Source: Glycomyces sp040645615 | Lineage (GTDB): Bacteria; Actinomycetota; Actinomycetes; Mycobacteriales; Micromonosporaceae | Direction: 5' to 3' | Length of the DNA stretch: 64,000 nucleotides | Assembly: GCF_040645615.1 (NCBI RefSeq) | Contig: NZ_JBEYYO010000021.1 | Coordinates: 40,969 to 104,968 of the forward strand | Shown: one piece after another, positions 52,620-60,834 of the stretch | How positions within the stretch are numbered: the stretch's first letter is position 1 | Layout: every line of letters starts with the position of its first letter | The notes under the pieces: model-generated | Databases searched by the model: none | What the model was told of the DNA's origin: nothing | Seen by the model: the letters and a program-made list of their open reading frames with translations, nothing else | Translations under genes and position numbers: made by a program

Positions 52620-53315
52620 GTGGCACAGTTCCAAGCGGCGCAGGCCGACACCGTCATCGCACCGAGCCTTCTGGCAGCGGACTTCGCCCGTCTCGCCGAG
52701 GCGGCCGCCGCGGTCGAGGGCGCCGTCGACTGGCTCCACGTGGACGTCATGGACAACCACTTCGTCCCCAACCTCACGCTCGGCCCGCCGGTCGTCAAGT
52801 CCCTCAAGGCCGCCACGGACATCCCGCTCGACTGCCACCTCATGATCGAGGACCCCGAGCGCTGGGCCGTGGGCTACGCCGAGCTCGGCGCCCACAACGT
52901 CACCTTCCACGCCGAGGCCTGCGAGGACCCCGCGGTCCTGGCCAAGCGCCTGCGCGCCGCGGGCACCAAGGCCGGCCTCGCGATCGACCGCGACACCGCG
53001 ATCGAGGACTACCTGGAGATCCTGCCCGAGTTCGACACGCTCCTGATCATGACGATCAAGGCCGGGTTCGGCGGCCAGGCGTTCATCCCCGAGACCCTCG
53101 ACAAGGTCCGCACCGCCCGCGCCCACGCCCGATCGGGCCACCTCGAACTGCGCATCGAAGTCGACGGCGGCATCGCCGAGGACACGATCGCCGCCGCCGC
53201 CGAAGCCGGGGCCGACGCCTTCGTGGCCGGCACCGCGGTCTACGGTGCGGCCGACCCCGCCGACGCGGCCCGGCGCCTGAGGGCCCGCGCCGACGCGGCG
53301 CGATCATCCGGATGA
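52620..53315 (+). CDS. rpe: Ribulose-phosphate 3-epimerase
   Basis: A 231-residue TIM-barrel epimerase of the pentose phosphate pathway. Motifs: IAPSLLAADFARL, WLHVDVMDNHFVPNLTLGP, CHLMIEDPERW, LLIMTIKAGFGGQAFIPETL and IEVDGGI. GTG 52620 is six bases after TACACT (52608-52613), so the mRNA is probably leaderless. The frame is open upstream, but homology starts with AQFQAAQADTVIAPS. Confidence 0.96.
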   Translation: MAQFQAAQADTVIAPSLLAADFARLAEAAAAVEGAVDWLHVDVMDNHFVPNLTLGPPVVKSLKAATDIPLDCHLMIEDPERWAVGYAELGAHNVTFHAEACEDPAVLAKRLRAAGTKAGLAIDRDTAIEDYLEILPEFDTLLIMTIKAGFGGQAFIPETLDKVRTARAHARSGHLELRIEVDGGIAEDTIAAAAEAGADAFVAGTAVYGAADPADAARRLRARADAARSSG

Positions 53316-53319
53316 GCCC

Positions 53320-54309
53320 ATGGCAGCCTCCACCCCCGAACTGGTCCTCATCGCCGACGCCGATCCCGAGCTCGCGGAGTTCCTCGCCGCGCGCCTGAGG
53401 GCCGACGGCTTCGACACCGCGCTCGCGCGCGACGGCTACCAGGCCCTCGCCGGGATCGCGCTGCGCAGGCCCGGCATCGTCCTCTTGGAGACCGACCTGC
53501 CGTTCATCGACGGCCTGGCCCTGACCCGCCAGCTGCGCGCCGACCCGGCCACCGCGAGCCTCCCGATCATCCTGCTCGGCGCCCAGGCCTCCTCGGCCGA
53601 CAAGATCGCCGGGCTCAAAGCCGGAGCCGACGACTTCATCGCCAAGCCCTTCGACCCCGCCGAGGTCTCCGCCCGCATCGACTCAGCGATCCGCCGCCAC
53701 CGCGAGGTCCGCGAGTCCTCCCCGCTCACCGGGATGCCCGGCAACGACCGCATCCTCCGCGAACTCCAGTCCTGGATTAAACGCGGCGACCCGTTCGCGT
53801 TGTGCTACATCGACATCGACCACTTCAAAGCGGTCAACGACGTGTACGGCTTCGTGCGCGGCGACGAGTTCATCAAAGGCCTGGCCGAATGCGTCTACGC
53901 CGCCGCGGGCGACGCCGGGGCCGCCCCGGTCTTCCTCGGGCACGTCGGCGGCGACGACTTCACCATCCTGTGCCTGCCCGACCACGCCGAAGCGGTCACC
54001 GGCTTCCTCAACGACCACTTCGACCGCCGCGTCCGCCTCCTGTGCGACCCCCGCGACGTCCAGCGCGGCTACATCGAGCACACCGACCGCAGCCGCCGCA
54101 TGACCCGCTCGCGCCTGCCCACGCTCTCGACCGGCGTGGCCCTCTCGACCCAGCGGCGCTTCACCGACGCCTACGAGGCCGTCGCCGAGGCCACCACCCT
54201 CAAGAGCGTCGCCAAATCCCACACCGGGAACTACGTGGCCTTCCCCGACGGGCGCACCCCCGGCAAGTCCGGCCGCCGCCCGGTGTTCTGGACCAACAAC
54301 GACCGCTGA
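53320..54309 (+). CDS. Degenerate receiver - GGDEF-domain protein
   Basis: A 329-residue protein: receiver-like domain (6-125) and GGDEF domain (135-320). In the receiver the phospho-acceptor site reads VLLETDLPF, with Glu at the usual Asp, and the switch Thr/Ser is Gly (ILLGAQAS), so it may be constitutively active or ligand-driven. The GGDEF domain keeps LCYIDIDHFKAVNDVYGFVR and RGDEF, but the active-site loop is GHVGGDDFTIL (Asp for Glu) and no RxxD inhibitory site precedes it. It is either an uninhibited diguanylate cyclase or a GTP/c-di-GMP-binding relative. Four bases after rpe. BldD in this window is a possible c-di-GMP target. Confidence 0.88.
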   Translation: MAASTPELVLIADADPELAEFLAARLRADGFDTALARDGYQALAGIALRRPGIVLLETDLPFIDGLALTRQLRADPATASLPIILLGAQASSADKIAGLKAGADDFIAKPFDPAEVSARIDSAIRRHREVRESSPLTGMPGNDRILRELQSWIKRGDPFALCYIDIDHFKAVNDVYGFVRGDEFIKGLAECVYAAAGDAGAAPVFLGHVGGDDFTILCLPDHAEAVTGFLNDHFDRRVRLLCDPRDVQRGYIEHTDRSRRMTRSRLPTLSTGVALSTQRRFTDAYEAVAEATTLKSVAKSHTGNYVAFPDGRTPGKSGRRPVFWTNNDR

Positions 54310-54385
54310 ACCGGCGAGTGTCGGGTACCTCACAGTACGGACCGCGGCGGAATAGCGGCGTGGCACAATTCCTTGTATCAAACGC

Positions 54386-54525
54386 GCGTCAGCGGGGTCG
54401 GTGAAATTCCGAGCCGGCGGTGAGCGGCCCCAGGGCCGCGAGTCCGCGACCCGTCCGCAACCAGCGGACGGTTGACCTGGTGAGAATCCAGGACCGACGG
54501 TTAAAGTCCGGATGGGAGCAGACGC
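54386..54525 (+). promoter_or_regulatory. FMN riboswitch (RFN element)
   Basis: The conserved blocks occur in order: GGTCGGTGAAATTCCGAGCC-GGCGGT (from 54396), AGTCCGCGACCCGTCCG, TGACCTGGTGAGAATCCAGG, ACCGACGGTTAAAGTCC and GGATGGGAGCAGAC. P1 is closed by GCGTC (54386-54390) with GACGC (54521-54525). Downstream, GGCCAC-TG-GTGGCC (54535-54548) and the G-rich ribosome binding site (ggtaggggg, about 54599-54607) make a likely expression platform; translational control is favoured since no terminator is visible. It heads ribE-ribBA-ribH and fills the 306-base gap after the GGDEF gene. Confidence 0.95.
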
Positions 54526-54615
54526 AACGCGGGAGGCCACTGGTGGCCCCTGCGAGCCATTCTTCTGCCCCGCCTGCGTGCCCTTATACACCGCAGCAGG
54601 TAGGGGGTCCCACCC

Positions 54616-55203
54616 GTGTTCACCGGAATCGTCGAAGAGCTCGGCGAAGTCGTCAAGGTCAGCGAGGCGTTCCTCGCGGTCAAAGGCCCGCTCGTCACCT
54701 CCGACGCCGCACTCGGCGACTCGATCAGCGTCAACGGCGTGTGTCTCACCGTCGTCCAGGTCGAAGACGACGTCTTCACCGCCGACGTCATGGAGGAGAC
54801 CTACCGCCGCACCGCGATCGGCGGCCTCCGCGCAGGCGACCGCGTCAACCTCGAACGCGCCGCCACCCTCACCACCCGCCTCGGCGGCCACCTCGTGCAG
54901 GGACACGTCGACGGCGTCGCCGAGATCGTGGGGCGCACCCCCGCCGCCGAATGGGAGGAAGTGACCTTCCGCCTCCCGCCCGGCCTGGCCAAATACGTGG
55001 TCGAGAAGGGCTCCATCACCGTCGACGGCACCTCCCTCACCGTGGCCGCCATCGAAGGCGACGAGTTCACCGTCGGCCTCATCCCCACCACCCTCGAAGC
55101 GACCACCCTGGGCCGCAAGACCATCGGCGACCCGGTCCACATCGAGACCGACGTCGTTGCCAAGCACGTGGAAAAGCTGCTCCAGACTGGAGAACTCCGA
55201 TGA
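54616..55203 (+). CDS. ribE: Riboflavin synthase alpha chain
   Basis: A 195-residue riboflavin synthase, dismutating two lumazines. Two internal lumazine-binding halves start MFTGIVEELGEVV and HLVQGHVDGVAEIV; SVNGVCLTVV and TVDGTSLTVAAIEG mark the two ligand sites. GTG 54616 lies behind the FMN riboswitch. Overlaps ribBA by four bases. Confidence 0.96.
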   Translation: MFTGIVEELGEVVKVSEAFLAVKGPLVTSDAALGDSISVNGVCLTVVQVEDDVFTADVMEETYRRTAIGGLRAGDRVNLERAATLTTRLGGHLVQGHVDGVAEIVGRTPAAEWEEVTFRLPPGLAKYVVEKGSITVDGTSLTVAAIEGDEFTVGLIPTTLEATTLGRKTIGDPVHIETDVVAKHVEKLLQTGELR

Positions 55204-56447
55204 ACGACATCCGCCTGGACAGCGTCGAAGACGCGATCGCCGCCATCAAGGCAGGCAAGCCCGTCATCGTCGCCGACGACGAAGGCCGCGAGAACGAAGG
55301 CGACATCATCTTCGCCGCCGAAGACGCGACCCCCGAACTGGTCGCCTTCACCATCCGCCACAGCGGCGGATACCTCTGCGTTCCGATGACCTCCGACCGC
55401 GCCGACCTGCTGCAACTGCCCCCGCAGGCCACCAAGAACCAGGACCCGCGAGGCACCGCCTACACCGTCTCGGTGGACGCGCTCCGCGGCATCGCCACCG
55501 GCATCTCCGCCGCCGACCGGGCCCACACCATCAACGTGCTCGCCGACCCCGAGACCCTCGCAGCCGACCTCAGCCGCCCCGGCCACGTCGTGCCGCTGCG
55601 CGCCAAGGAAGGCGGCGTGCTCGTCCGCACCGGCCACACCGAGGCCGCCGTCGACCTCGCCCTCCTCGCGGGCAAGCAGCCCGTCGGTGTCCTCAGCGAG
55701 GTCATGAACGACGACGGCACCATGATGCGCCTGCCCGAACTGCGCGCCTTCAGCGACGAGCACGGCCTCAAGCTGATCACCGTCGCCCAACTCGTCGCCT
55801 GGCGTCAACGCAACGAAGTGCACGTCAAGCGCCTCGCCGAAGCCCGCCTCCCCCTGGAAGCAGGCCAGTTCACCGCCGTCGGCTACCGCGCCGTCCACGA
55901 CGACAACGAGCACGTCGCCCTCGTCAAGGGCGACATCGGCGACGGCGAGGACGTCCTCGTGCGCGTCCACTCCGAATGCCTCACCGGCGACGCCTTCGGC
56001 TCGCTGCGCTGCGACTGCGGCCCCCAGCTCCAAGCCGCCCTGCGCGCCGTCGAGGCCGAAGGCCGCGGCGTGGTCCTCTACATGCGAGGCCACGAAGGCC
56101 GCGGCATCGGCCTGGTCCACAAGCTCCAGGCCTACCAGCTCCAGGACCAGGGCCGCGACACCGTCGACGCCAACCTCGAACTGGGCCTGCCCGCCGACGC
56201 CCGCGACTGGGCCACCGGCGCGCAGATCCTCGCCGACCTCGGCGTCAAGTCGATGCGCCTGCTGACCAACAACCCCGACAAGCGCGCCGGGATCGAAGGC
56301 CAGGGCCTCGAAGTCATCGACCGCGTGGCGCTGCCCAGCTACGCCACGCCCGACAACCTCGCCTACCTGACCACCAAACGCGACCGCATGGGGCACCTCC
56401 TCGCCGACCTGCCCCAGCTCGCACCCGTCGCACGAGAGGCCGCCTGA
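55200..56447 (+). CDS. ribBA: Bifunctional DHBP synthase / GTP cyclohydrolase II
   Basis: A 415-residue fusion. RibB half (1-205): VIVADDEGRENEGDIIFAAE, DRAHTINVLADPET and RTGHTEAAVDLALLAG. RibA half (206-415): VRVHSECLTGDAFGSLRCDC with the three zinc Cys, YMRGHEGRGIGLVHKL and MRLLTNNPDKRAGIEG. It makes both precursors of riboflavin. Overlaps ribE and lies one base before ribH. Confidence 0.97.
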   Translation: MNDIRLDSVEDAIAAIKAGKPVIVADDEGRENEGDIIFAAEDATPELVAFTIRHSGGYLCVPMTSDRADLLQLPPQATKNQDPRGTAYTVSVDALRGIATGISAADRAHTINVLADPETLAADLSRPGHVVPLRAKEGGVLVRTGHTEAAVDLALLAGKQPVGVLSEVMNDDGTMMRLPELRAFSDEHGLKLITVAQLVAWRQRNEVHVKRLAEARLPLEAGQFTAVGYRAVHDDNEHVALVKGDIGDGEDVLVRVHSECLTGDAFGSLRCDCGPQLQAALRAVEAEGRGVVLYMRGHEGRGIGLVHKLQAYQLQDQGRDTVDANLELGLPADARDWATGAQILADLGVKSMRLLTNNPDKRAGIEGQGLEVIDRVALPSYATPDNLAYLTTKRDRMGHLLADLPQLAPVAREAA

Positions 56448-56448
56448 C

Positions 56449-56919
56449 ATGGCAGGACACGGAGCACCCGAAGTCAAGGTCCCCGACGCGGCCGGGCTCA
56501 CACTCGGCATCGTCGCCACCGAATGGAACGCCGACGTGGTCGGCCAACTGCTCAAGCGGGCCCTCGACGCCGCCGCCGACGCCAAAGTCGCCGACGTCAA
56601 GGTCCTGCACGTGGCCGGAGCCGTCGAACTCCCGATCGCCGCCCAGGCCCTCGCGCGCCGCTACGACGCCGTGGTCGCCCTCGGCACCGTCATCCGCGGC
56701 GGCACCGCCCACTTCGACTACGTCTGCAAGTCCGTCACCGAAGGCCTCACCCGGATCGCGCTCGACGAGTCGACCCCCGTAGCCCACGGCGTGCTCACCG
56801 TCGACAACCAGGAGCAGGCCCTAGCCCGCGCCGGCTATCCGGACTCCACCGAGGACAAAGGCTACGAGGCGGTCGTGGCCGCCCTCGGCGCCGCGCTGGC
56901 GATCCGCTCGCTCGACTGA
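56449..56919 (+). CDS. ribH: 6,7-Dimethyl-8-ribityllumazine synthase
   Basis: A 156-residue lumazine synthase, which forms 60-mer or smaller shells. Motifs: LGIVATEWNADVVGQLLKRA, VAGAVELPIAAQALARRYDA, VVALGTVIRGGTAHFDYVCK and VAHGVLTVDNQEQALARAG. Last gene of the FMN-controlled operon. ribD, needed for two further steps, is not in the window. Confidence 0.97.
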   Translation: MAGHGAPEVKVPDAAGLTLGIVATEWNADVVGQLLKRALDAAADAKVADVKVLHVAGAVELPIAAQALARRYDAVVALGTVIRGGTAHFDYVCKSVTEGLTRIALDESTPVAHGVLTVDNQEQALARAGYPDSTEDKGYEAVVAALGAALAIRSLD

Positions 56920-56924
56920 GCAGC

Positions 56925-56961
56925 ACGAAGCCGCCGCACTCGTCGAGTGCGGCGGCTTCGT
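56925..56961. terminator. Bidirectional terminator between ribH and the GT39-like gene
   Basis: ACGAAGCCGCCGCACT (56925-56940) pairs with AGTGCGGCGGCTTCGT (56946-56961), a perfect 16-bp stem between convergent genes. Confidence 0.85.
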
Positions 56962-56965
56962 CGTG

Positions 56966-58411
56966 TCATGAGAAGTGCTGGAACTCTTCCCAGAGTTCGT
57001 CCCAAGGCTCGACCGGCCCCCGGCACACGCCGATGATCCGGCCCTGCTCCTCGTTGTCCACGCCCACTTCGTTGTCGAGCACGCCTTCGGCCGTGCAGGT
57101 CTCGAAGTACTGCGAGACCCGCTCCAGCGGCAGGCCCACGGTGACGACTGCCGTCGCGGTCTGGGGCGGCGGCCCGTACTCGTGGAGTTCGTTGTGGCCG
57201 CTGTAGATCGGCGGCAGTCCCCACCCGTACCGGTCGAGCGCGCCCGCCTCGCCGTAGTTCGCGGTGATCACCACCGCTTCATCCGAGTCCGGCATTTCCG
57301 AGACCACGATCTCGACCTGGTAGGTGTATGCCTCCCAACCGATCTGGTCGGGCACCGACTCGTTCATGACCACCACGGGCGTCTCACCCACGACCGCGAT
57401 CGGGACCAGTGGCAAGGCCACCACCCCTGAGACCGCCGCGTTGAGCACCACCGCAGTGACCAGGATCGCCCTGCGGCCCTTGGACTTCGCCCACGCCGCC
57501 ACCGGGACGCACCCGGCCGCGTACAGCGCGATGAGCAGCCCGATCGGGTAGTACATCTGCCCGCCGGTGGCGAACACGACGACCAGCAGGATCGGATACG
57601 CGACCGCCAGGGCCCGCACCGCGCGCCACTCGGGCCGCCGCAGGAGCGCCCAGATCCCGGCGATCCAGACCGGTACCAGGAACGTCCCCAGCAGCACGAA
57701 CTGGAACGGCAGCAGGATCATCCGGTTCTCCGCGCCGTCCCCGTCGGCGATGGCCTCGGCCATGCGCAGCTGCGGCCAGTCGTTCACGGCCTGGTAGATC
57801 AGGTTCGGCGACCCGACCACGAGCGCGATCCCCAGGCCCGCCCACAGCCACTTCGACGCGAGCGCCTTGCGCGGCCCGACCGCGAGCAGCGCCGCGGCGA
57901 GACTCACGAGCAGCAGCACGATCAGATGCTTGTTGTAGAGCCCGATACCGGTCACGGCCCCGGCCGCGAGCCACCAGCGCGGCTCGCGCATGAGCGCCCG
58001 CACCGCGAACAGCAGCACCGCCGACCACACCACCAGGTCCACTGTGGCTGTCGAGAGCAGGTGTCCGAACGCCAGCGCCACCCCGGCGAACGCCAGGCCC
58101 CACACGCACAGCGCCTGCGCGGCCTTGCCGCCGCCCAACTCGCGCACCAGAAGCGCGCCGATCCACAGCACCCCGACCATGCACAGGATCGAGGGCACCC
58201 GCATGGCCCATACCGAGTCGCCAAGCAGCGCGATCGCGGCGCGGCCGAGCAGCGGGGTCAGCGGCGGCTGGTCGGCGTAGCCCCAGGCCGGTTCGAGCAT
58301 CCGGAAGTACAGCTCGTCCCGGTGGTAGTCGTAGCGGGCGTTGGTGACGGCGAGGACCGTGGCGAGCACGAGGCTCGCCGCGATCGGGTGCGCGCGGTCG
58401 AGGGGTCGCAT
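56966..58411 (-). CDS. GT39/ArnT-like membrane glycosyltransferase
   Basis: A 481-residue integral membrane protein with about 10 hydrophobic helices and an extracellular C-terminal part of about 120 residues. The early periplasmic acidic motif NARYDYHRDELYFRMLEPAW with DQPPLTPLL is characteristic of the PMT/ArnT glycosyltransferase superfamily (PMT_2), which uses polyprenyl-linked sugars. ATG 58411 (MRPLDRAHPIAA) has GAAAGG upstream; the in-frame start at 58480 is less likely. Possible target: cell-wall polymer or secreted protein. Accessory, in a stretch of mixed genes. Confidence 0.85.
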   Translation of the reverse strand: MRPLDRAHPIAASLVLATVLAVTNARYDYHRDELYFRMLEPAWGYADQPPLTPLLGRAAIALLGDSVWAMRVPSILCMVGVLWIGALLVRELGGGKAAQALCVWGLAFAGVALAFGHLLSTATVDLVVWSAVLLFAVRALMREPRWWLAAGAVTGIGLYNKHLIVLLLVSLAAALLAVGPRKALASKWLWAGLGIALVVGSPNLIYQAVNDWPQLRMAEAIADGDGAENRMILLPFQFVLLGTFLVPVWIAGIWALLRRPEWRAVRALAVAYPILLVVVFATGGQMYYPIGLLIALYAAGCVPVAAWAKSKGRRAILVTAVVLNAAVSGVVALPLVPIAVVGETPVVVMNESVPDQIGWEAYTYQVEIVVSEMPDSDEAVVITANYGEAGALDRYGWGLPPIYSGHNELHEYGPPPQTATAVVTVGLPLERVSQYFETCTAEGVLDNEVGVDNEEQGRIIGVCRGPVEPWDELWEEFQHFS

Positions 58412-58484
58412 CTGGCGCCTTTCGAGGGTTTGCTGAGCCGAGTAGATAGTCCCCCAATGTCCCCCCGAGCGCAATCCCACCCCC

Positions 58485-58940
58485 CTAATGGGACCCGCGC
58501 ATCGCCGCGATCGCCTCGTGGAAGGCCGGGGTCGCCCGCTCGAAGTGCTCGGTGAGCACGGCCAGCTCTTCGGCGGTGCAGGAGGCGAAGATCTTGGCGA
58601 GGCGCTCCCGGGCCGGCGCGAGGGCCGCGTCCAGGTCGGTCTCGTCGGTTTCGACGGCTTCGACCAGGACGCGGCGCCGGTCGGCGGGGTCGGGGACGCG
58701 CCGGACCCGGCCGTGCTCTTCGAGCCGGTCGATGAGCCTGGTGGTGGCCCCGGTGGTGAGCCCGGTCTTGGCGGCGAGCTCGCCGGAGGTCATGCGGCCG
58801 TGGAAGGCGAGGGTGCCGAGCGCGTAGAAGTCGGTGGGCCCCATGCCGACCGCCTGCGACGTGGCGAGGCCGTGGAGGACCACGGCGTTGAGGTAGCGCG
58901 GGTAGACCTCGCCGAGCCTCGCGAAATCGGGACTTGACAC
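58485..58940 (-). CDS. MarR-family regulator
   Basis: A 151-residue MarR protein: winged helix FYALGTLAFHGRMTSGELAA, KTGLTTGATTRLIDRLEEHG, RVRRVPDPADRRRVLVE. GTG 58940 has AAGGAAGGG ten bases upstream. Divergent from an NTF2-like gene with an inverted repeat between them. Confidence 0.92.
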   Translation of the reverse strand: MSSPDFARLGEVYPRYLNAVVLHGLATSQAVGMGPTDFYALGTLAFHGRMTSGELAAKTGLTTGATTRLIDRLEEHGRVRRVPDPADRRRVLVEAVETDETDLDAALAPARERLAKIFASCTAEELAVLTEHFERATPAFHEAIAAMRGSH

Positions 58941-58968
58941 TGGCGGTTCCCTTCCTTAAGCTAATATC

Positions 58969-58997
58969 TGCATGAAGGCAGAGAATGTTTTCATGCA
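58969..58997. promoter_or_regulatory. Inverted repeat between marR and the NTF2-like gene
   Basis: TGCATGAA-N13-TTCATGCA, perfect 8-bp arms in the 91-base divergent gap. A MarR dimer would recognise such a site; it could control both genes. Confidence 0.65.
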
Positions 58998-59031
58998 ACT
59001 ACTGCGTCAAACTACCAGAAGGAGCCCTTGG

Positions 59032-59481
59032 ATGGACACCGCACAGGACCGCACCGCGATCGAAGCCCGCATCACCGCCGCCGCCCGGGCCTGGGCCTCC
59101 GGCGACGGCGCGGCCTATGGCGCGAACTTCACCGACGACGCCACCTACGTCACGTTCGTCGGAACCCTCTACCACGGCCGCGAGGAGATCGGCCGCGCCC
59201 ACCAGGCCCTGTTCGACAAGTTCCTCAAGGGCAGTGTCCTGGTCGACGACATCACCGACGTCCGCTTCCTCGGCCCCGACGCCGCGATCGTGACCAGCCG
59301 CGGCGACGTGGCCAAGCACGGCGCGCGCCCCGGGCGCCTGTCCAAGGTCCAGACCTACACGCTGCACCGCGAGGCCGACGGCCAGTGGCGCATCGCGGCC
59401 TTCCACAACACCAAGCGCAAGCCGGTCATGGAGAAGGTCTCGTTCGCGTTCGCCCCCGAGACCGCGCCCGCCGTGCGATGA
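59032..59481 (+). CDS. SgcJ/EcaC-family NTF2-like protein
   Basis: A 149-residue NTF2-fold (SnoaL/DUF4440) protein: AIEARITAAARAWASGDGAA, YGANFTDDATYVTFVGTLYH, LVDDITDVRFLGPDAAIVTS, QWRIAAFHNTKRKPVME. Members may bind small hydrophobic ligands; some act in antibiotic pathways. ATG 59032 follows AGAAGGAG by six bases; upstream ATG 58972 lies within the operator. Likely repressed by MarR. Confidence 0.85.
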   Translation: MDTAQDRTAIEARITAAARAWASGDGAAYGANFTDDATYVTFVGTLYHGREEIGRAHQALFDKFLKGSVLVDDITDVRFLGPDAAIVTSRGDVAKHGARPGRLSKVQTYTLHREADGQWRIAAFHNTKRKPVMEKVSFAFAPETAPAVR

Positions 59482-59531
59482 TTTCGCCGCTCCCGGCTCG
59501 TCTTGACAGGTACACCAACCGAGGAGTCGAC

Positions 59532-59819
59532 ATGAGCAGCGCGAAGCCGCAGACGATGGACCACACCTTCACCGCGCCGATCGAGAAGGACGGCGCGTTC
59601 CCCACCTTCATCACCGTGCCCGGCTCGGCCGAGTTGCTCGGCACGCGCCGGGCCGTGAAGGTCACCGGGACGCTGGACGGCCACGAGTTCGCCGCCACGC
59701 TGATGCCCTCGGGCACCGGCCCGCACTGGCTTCCCGTCAGGGCCGCCCTGTGCAAGGCGATCGGCAAGAGCGAGGCAGGCGAAGAGGTGACCGTCCACCT
59801 CGCTCAGCGGCTCACGTAG
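59532..59819 (+). CDS. DUF1905-family protein
   Basis: A 95-residue protein with HTFTAPIEKDGAFPTFITVP, GTLDGHEFAATLMPSGTGPH and LCKAIGKSEAGEEVTVHL, the beta-barrel DUF1905 pattern, often with a YdeI-like partner. Function unknown. GAGGAG precedes the ATG. Its 3' end overlaps the convergent NmrA gene by eight bases. Confidence 0.85.
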   Translation: MSSAKPQTMDHTFTAPIEKDGAFPTFITVPGSAELLGTRRAVKVTGTLDGHEFAATLMPSGTGPHWLPVRAALCKAIGKSEAGEEVTVHLAQRLT

Positions 59820-60723
59820 CGTCCACGCGCGCGAAGTAGGCCTCGACCAGCGGTGCTCCGATCCCGGTCATCCACTGCTCGAACGTGAGCAGTCCGGGGT
59901 GGATCTTCCGCAGCGCCGCGATGTCGACCGCGATCCGGTGCTCGTTGATGGCTTGGAGTGTGTCGGCGGTCGACTCGCTCGCCTCGCGGATCTGCGCGAT
60001 CGGGATGCCCACGTACGGCACGTCGCGCCCGGTCACGCGGGCGATGAGGGCGGCCTTCTCGACCTGGGTCAGGTCGTCGCCTGCGAGGTCGTACGCCTTG
60101 CCCGCGTGGGCCCGCGGATCGGCGAACGCGATCGCGGCGAACGCGGCGATGTCGTCGGCCGCGATGAGCGGCTCGTACGTGTCGGCCCACAGCGGCGACA
60201 CGAGCGAGCCGTTCTGGAGCTCGCGCGGTGAGTCGAAGGCGTTCTCCATGAACGCCGTGGGGCGCAGCACCGTCAGCGGCAGCCCGGTCTCGCGCAGCGC
60301 GGCCTCGGCGGCGGCCTTGTGGTGCAGCATGTCCAGCGCCGCTTCGAGCGGCGTGCCGATCCCGACCGAGGAGCTGTGGACGAGGTGCGTCGCGCCGGCG
60401 GCCTTCGCGGCCGCCCCGAGCTTGGCGGCCGAACGCGCCTCGTGGTCCGTGTCGTGCCCGTACGGCCCGCCCGCGTAGGCCCCGGCGTGGACGCTGAAGA
60501 CGCCCCACACGCCCGCCGCGGCCCGGTCGAGCGAGTCGCGGTCGTCCAGGTCGCCTTCCACGACTTCGGCCCCGACCGCCTTGAGCGCCAAGGCTTTCGC
60601 GCTCGAAGCGTCGCGGGTCAGCGCCCGCACCTTCCATCCCTCGGCCAGCAGCCGCGAGGCCACCGCGCCGCCCTGCCTTCCGGTCGCGCCGGTCACGAGC
60701 ACGGTCTTGTCGTCATGCGACAT
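59812..60723 (-). CDS. NmrA-like NAD(P)-binding protein
   Basis: A 303-residue Rossmann-fold protein: TVLVTGATGRQGGAVASRLL (glycine motif at 8-20), VRALTRDASSAKALALKAVG, VEGDLDDRDSL, and VLRPTAFMENAFD. It belongs to the atypical SDR group of NmrA/QOR2-like quinone reductases or redox sensors. Divergent from a TetR gene that may regulate it. Confidence 0.88.
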   Translation of the reverse strand: MSHDDKTVLVTGATGRQGGAVASRLLAEGWKVRALTRDASSAKALALKAVGAEVVEGDLDDRDSLDRAAAGVWGVFSVHAGAYAGGPYGHDTDHEARSAAKLGAAAKAAGATHLVHSSSVGIGTPLEAALDMLHHKAAAEAALRETGLPLTVLRPTAFMENAFDSPRELQNGSLVSPLWADTYEPLIAADDIAAFAAIAFADPRAHAGKAYDLAGDDLTQVEKAALIARVTGRDVPYVGIPIAQIREASESTADTLQAINEHRIAVDIAALRKIHPGLLTFEQWMTGIGAPLVEAYFARVDAT

Positions 60724-60784
60724 GAGGAGTCCCTTCCGTTTCCAGGGCCGCCGGATAGTATCGGACGTGGCGACCCGGTTGATG

Positions 60785-60806
60785 AAACGGAACAGTACAC
60801 CCGTTT
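60785..60806. promoter_or_regulatory. TetR-type operator between nmrA-like and tetR genes
   Basis: AAACGG-N10-CCGTTT (60785-60806) lies 29 bases before tetR. A related TTCCGTTT at 60735-60742 near the NmrA start pairs with AAACGGAA here, giving two nested inverted repeats that could control both genes. Confidence 0.6.
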
Positions 60807-60834
60807 AAGGGCCTGAGCGAGAGGGGGCGCGCCT

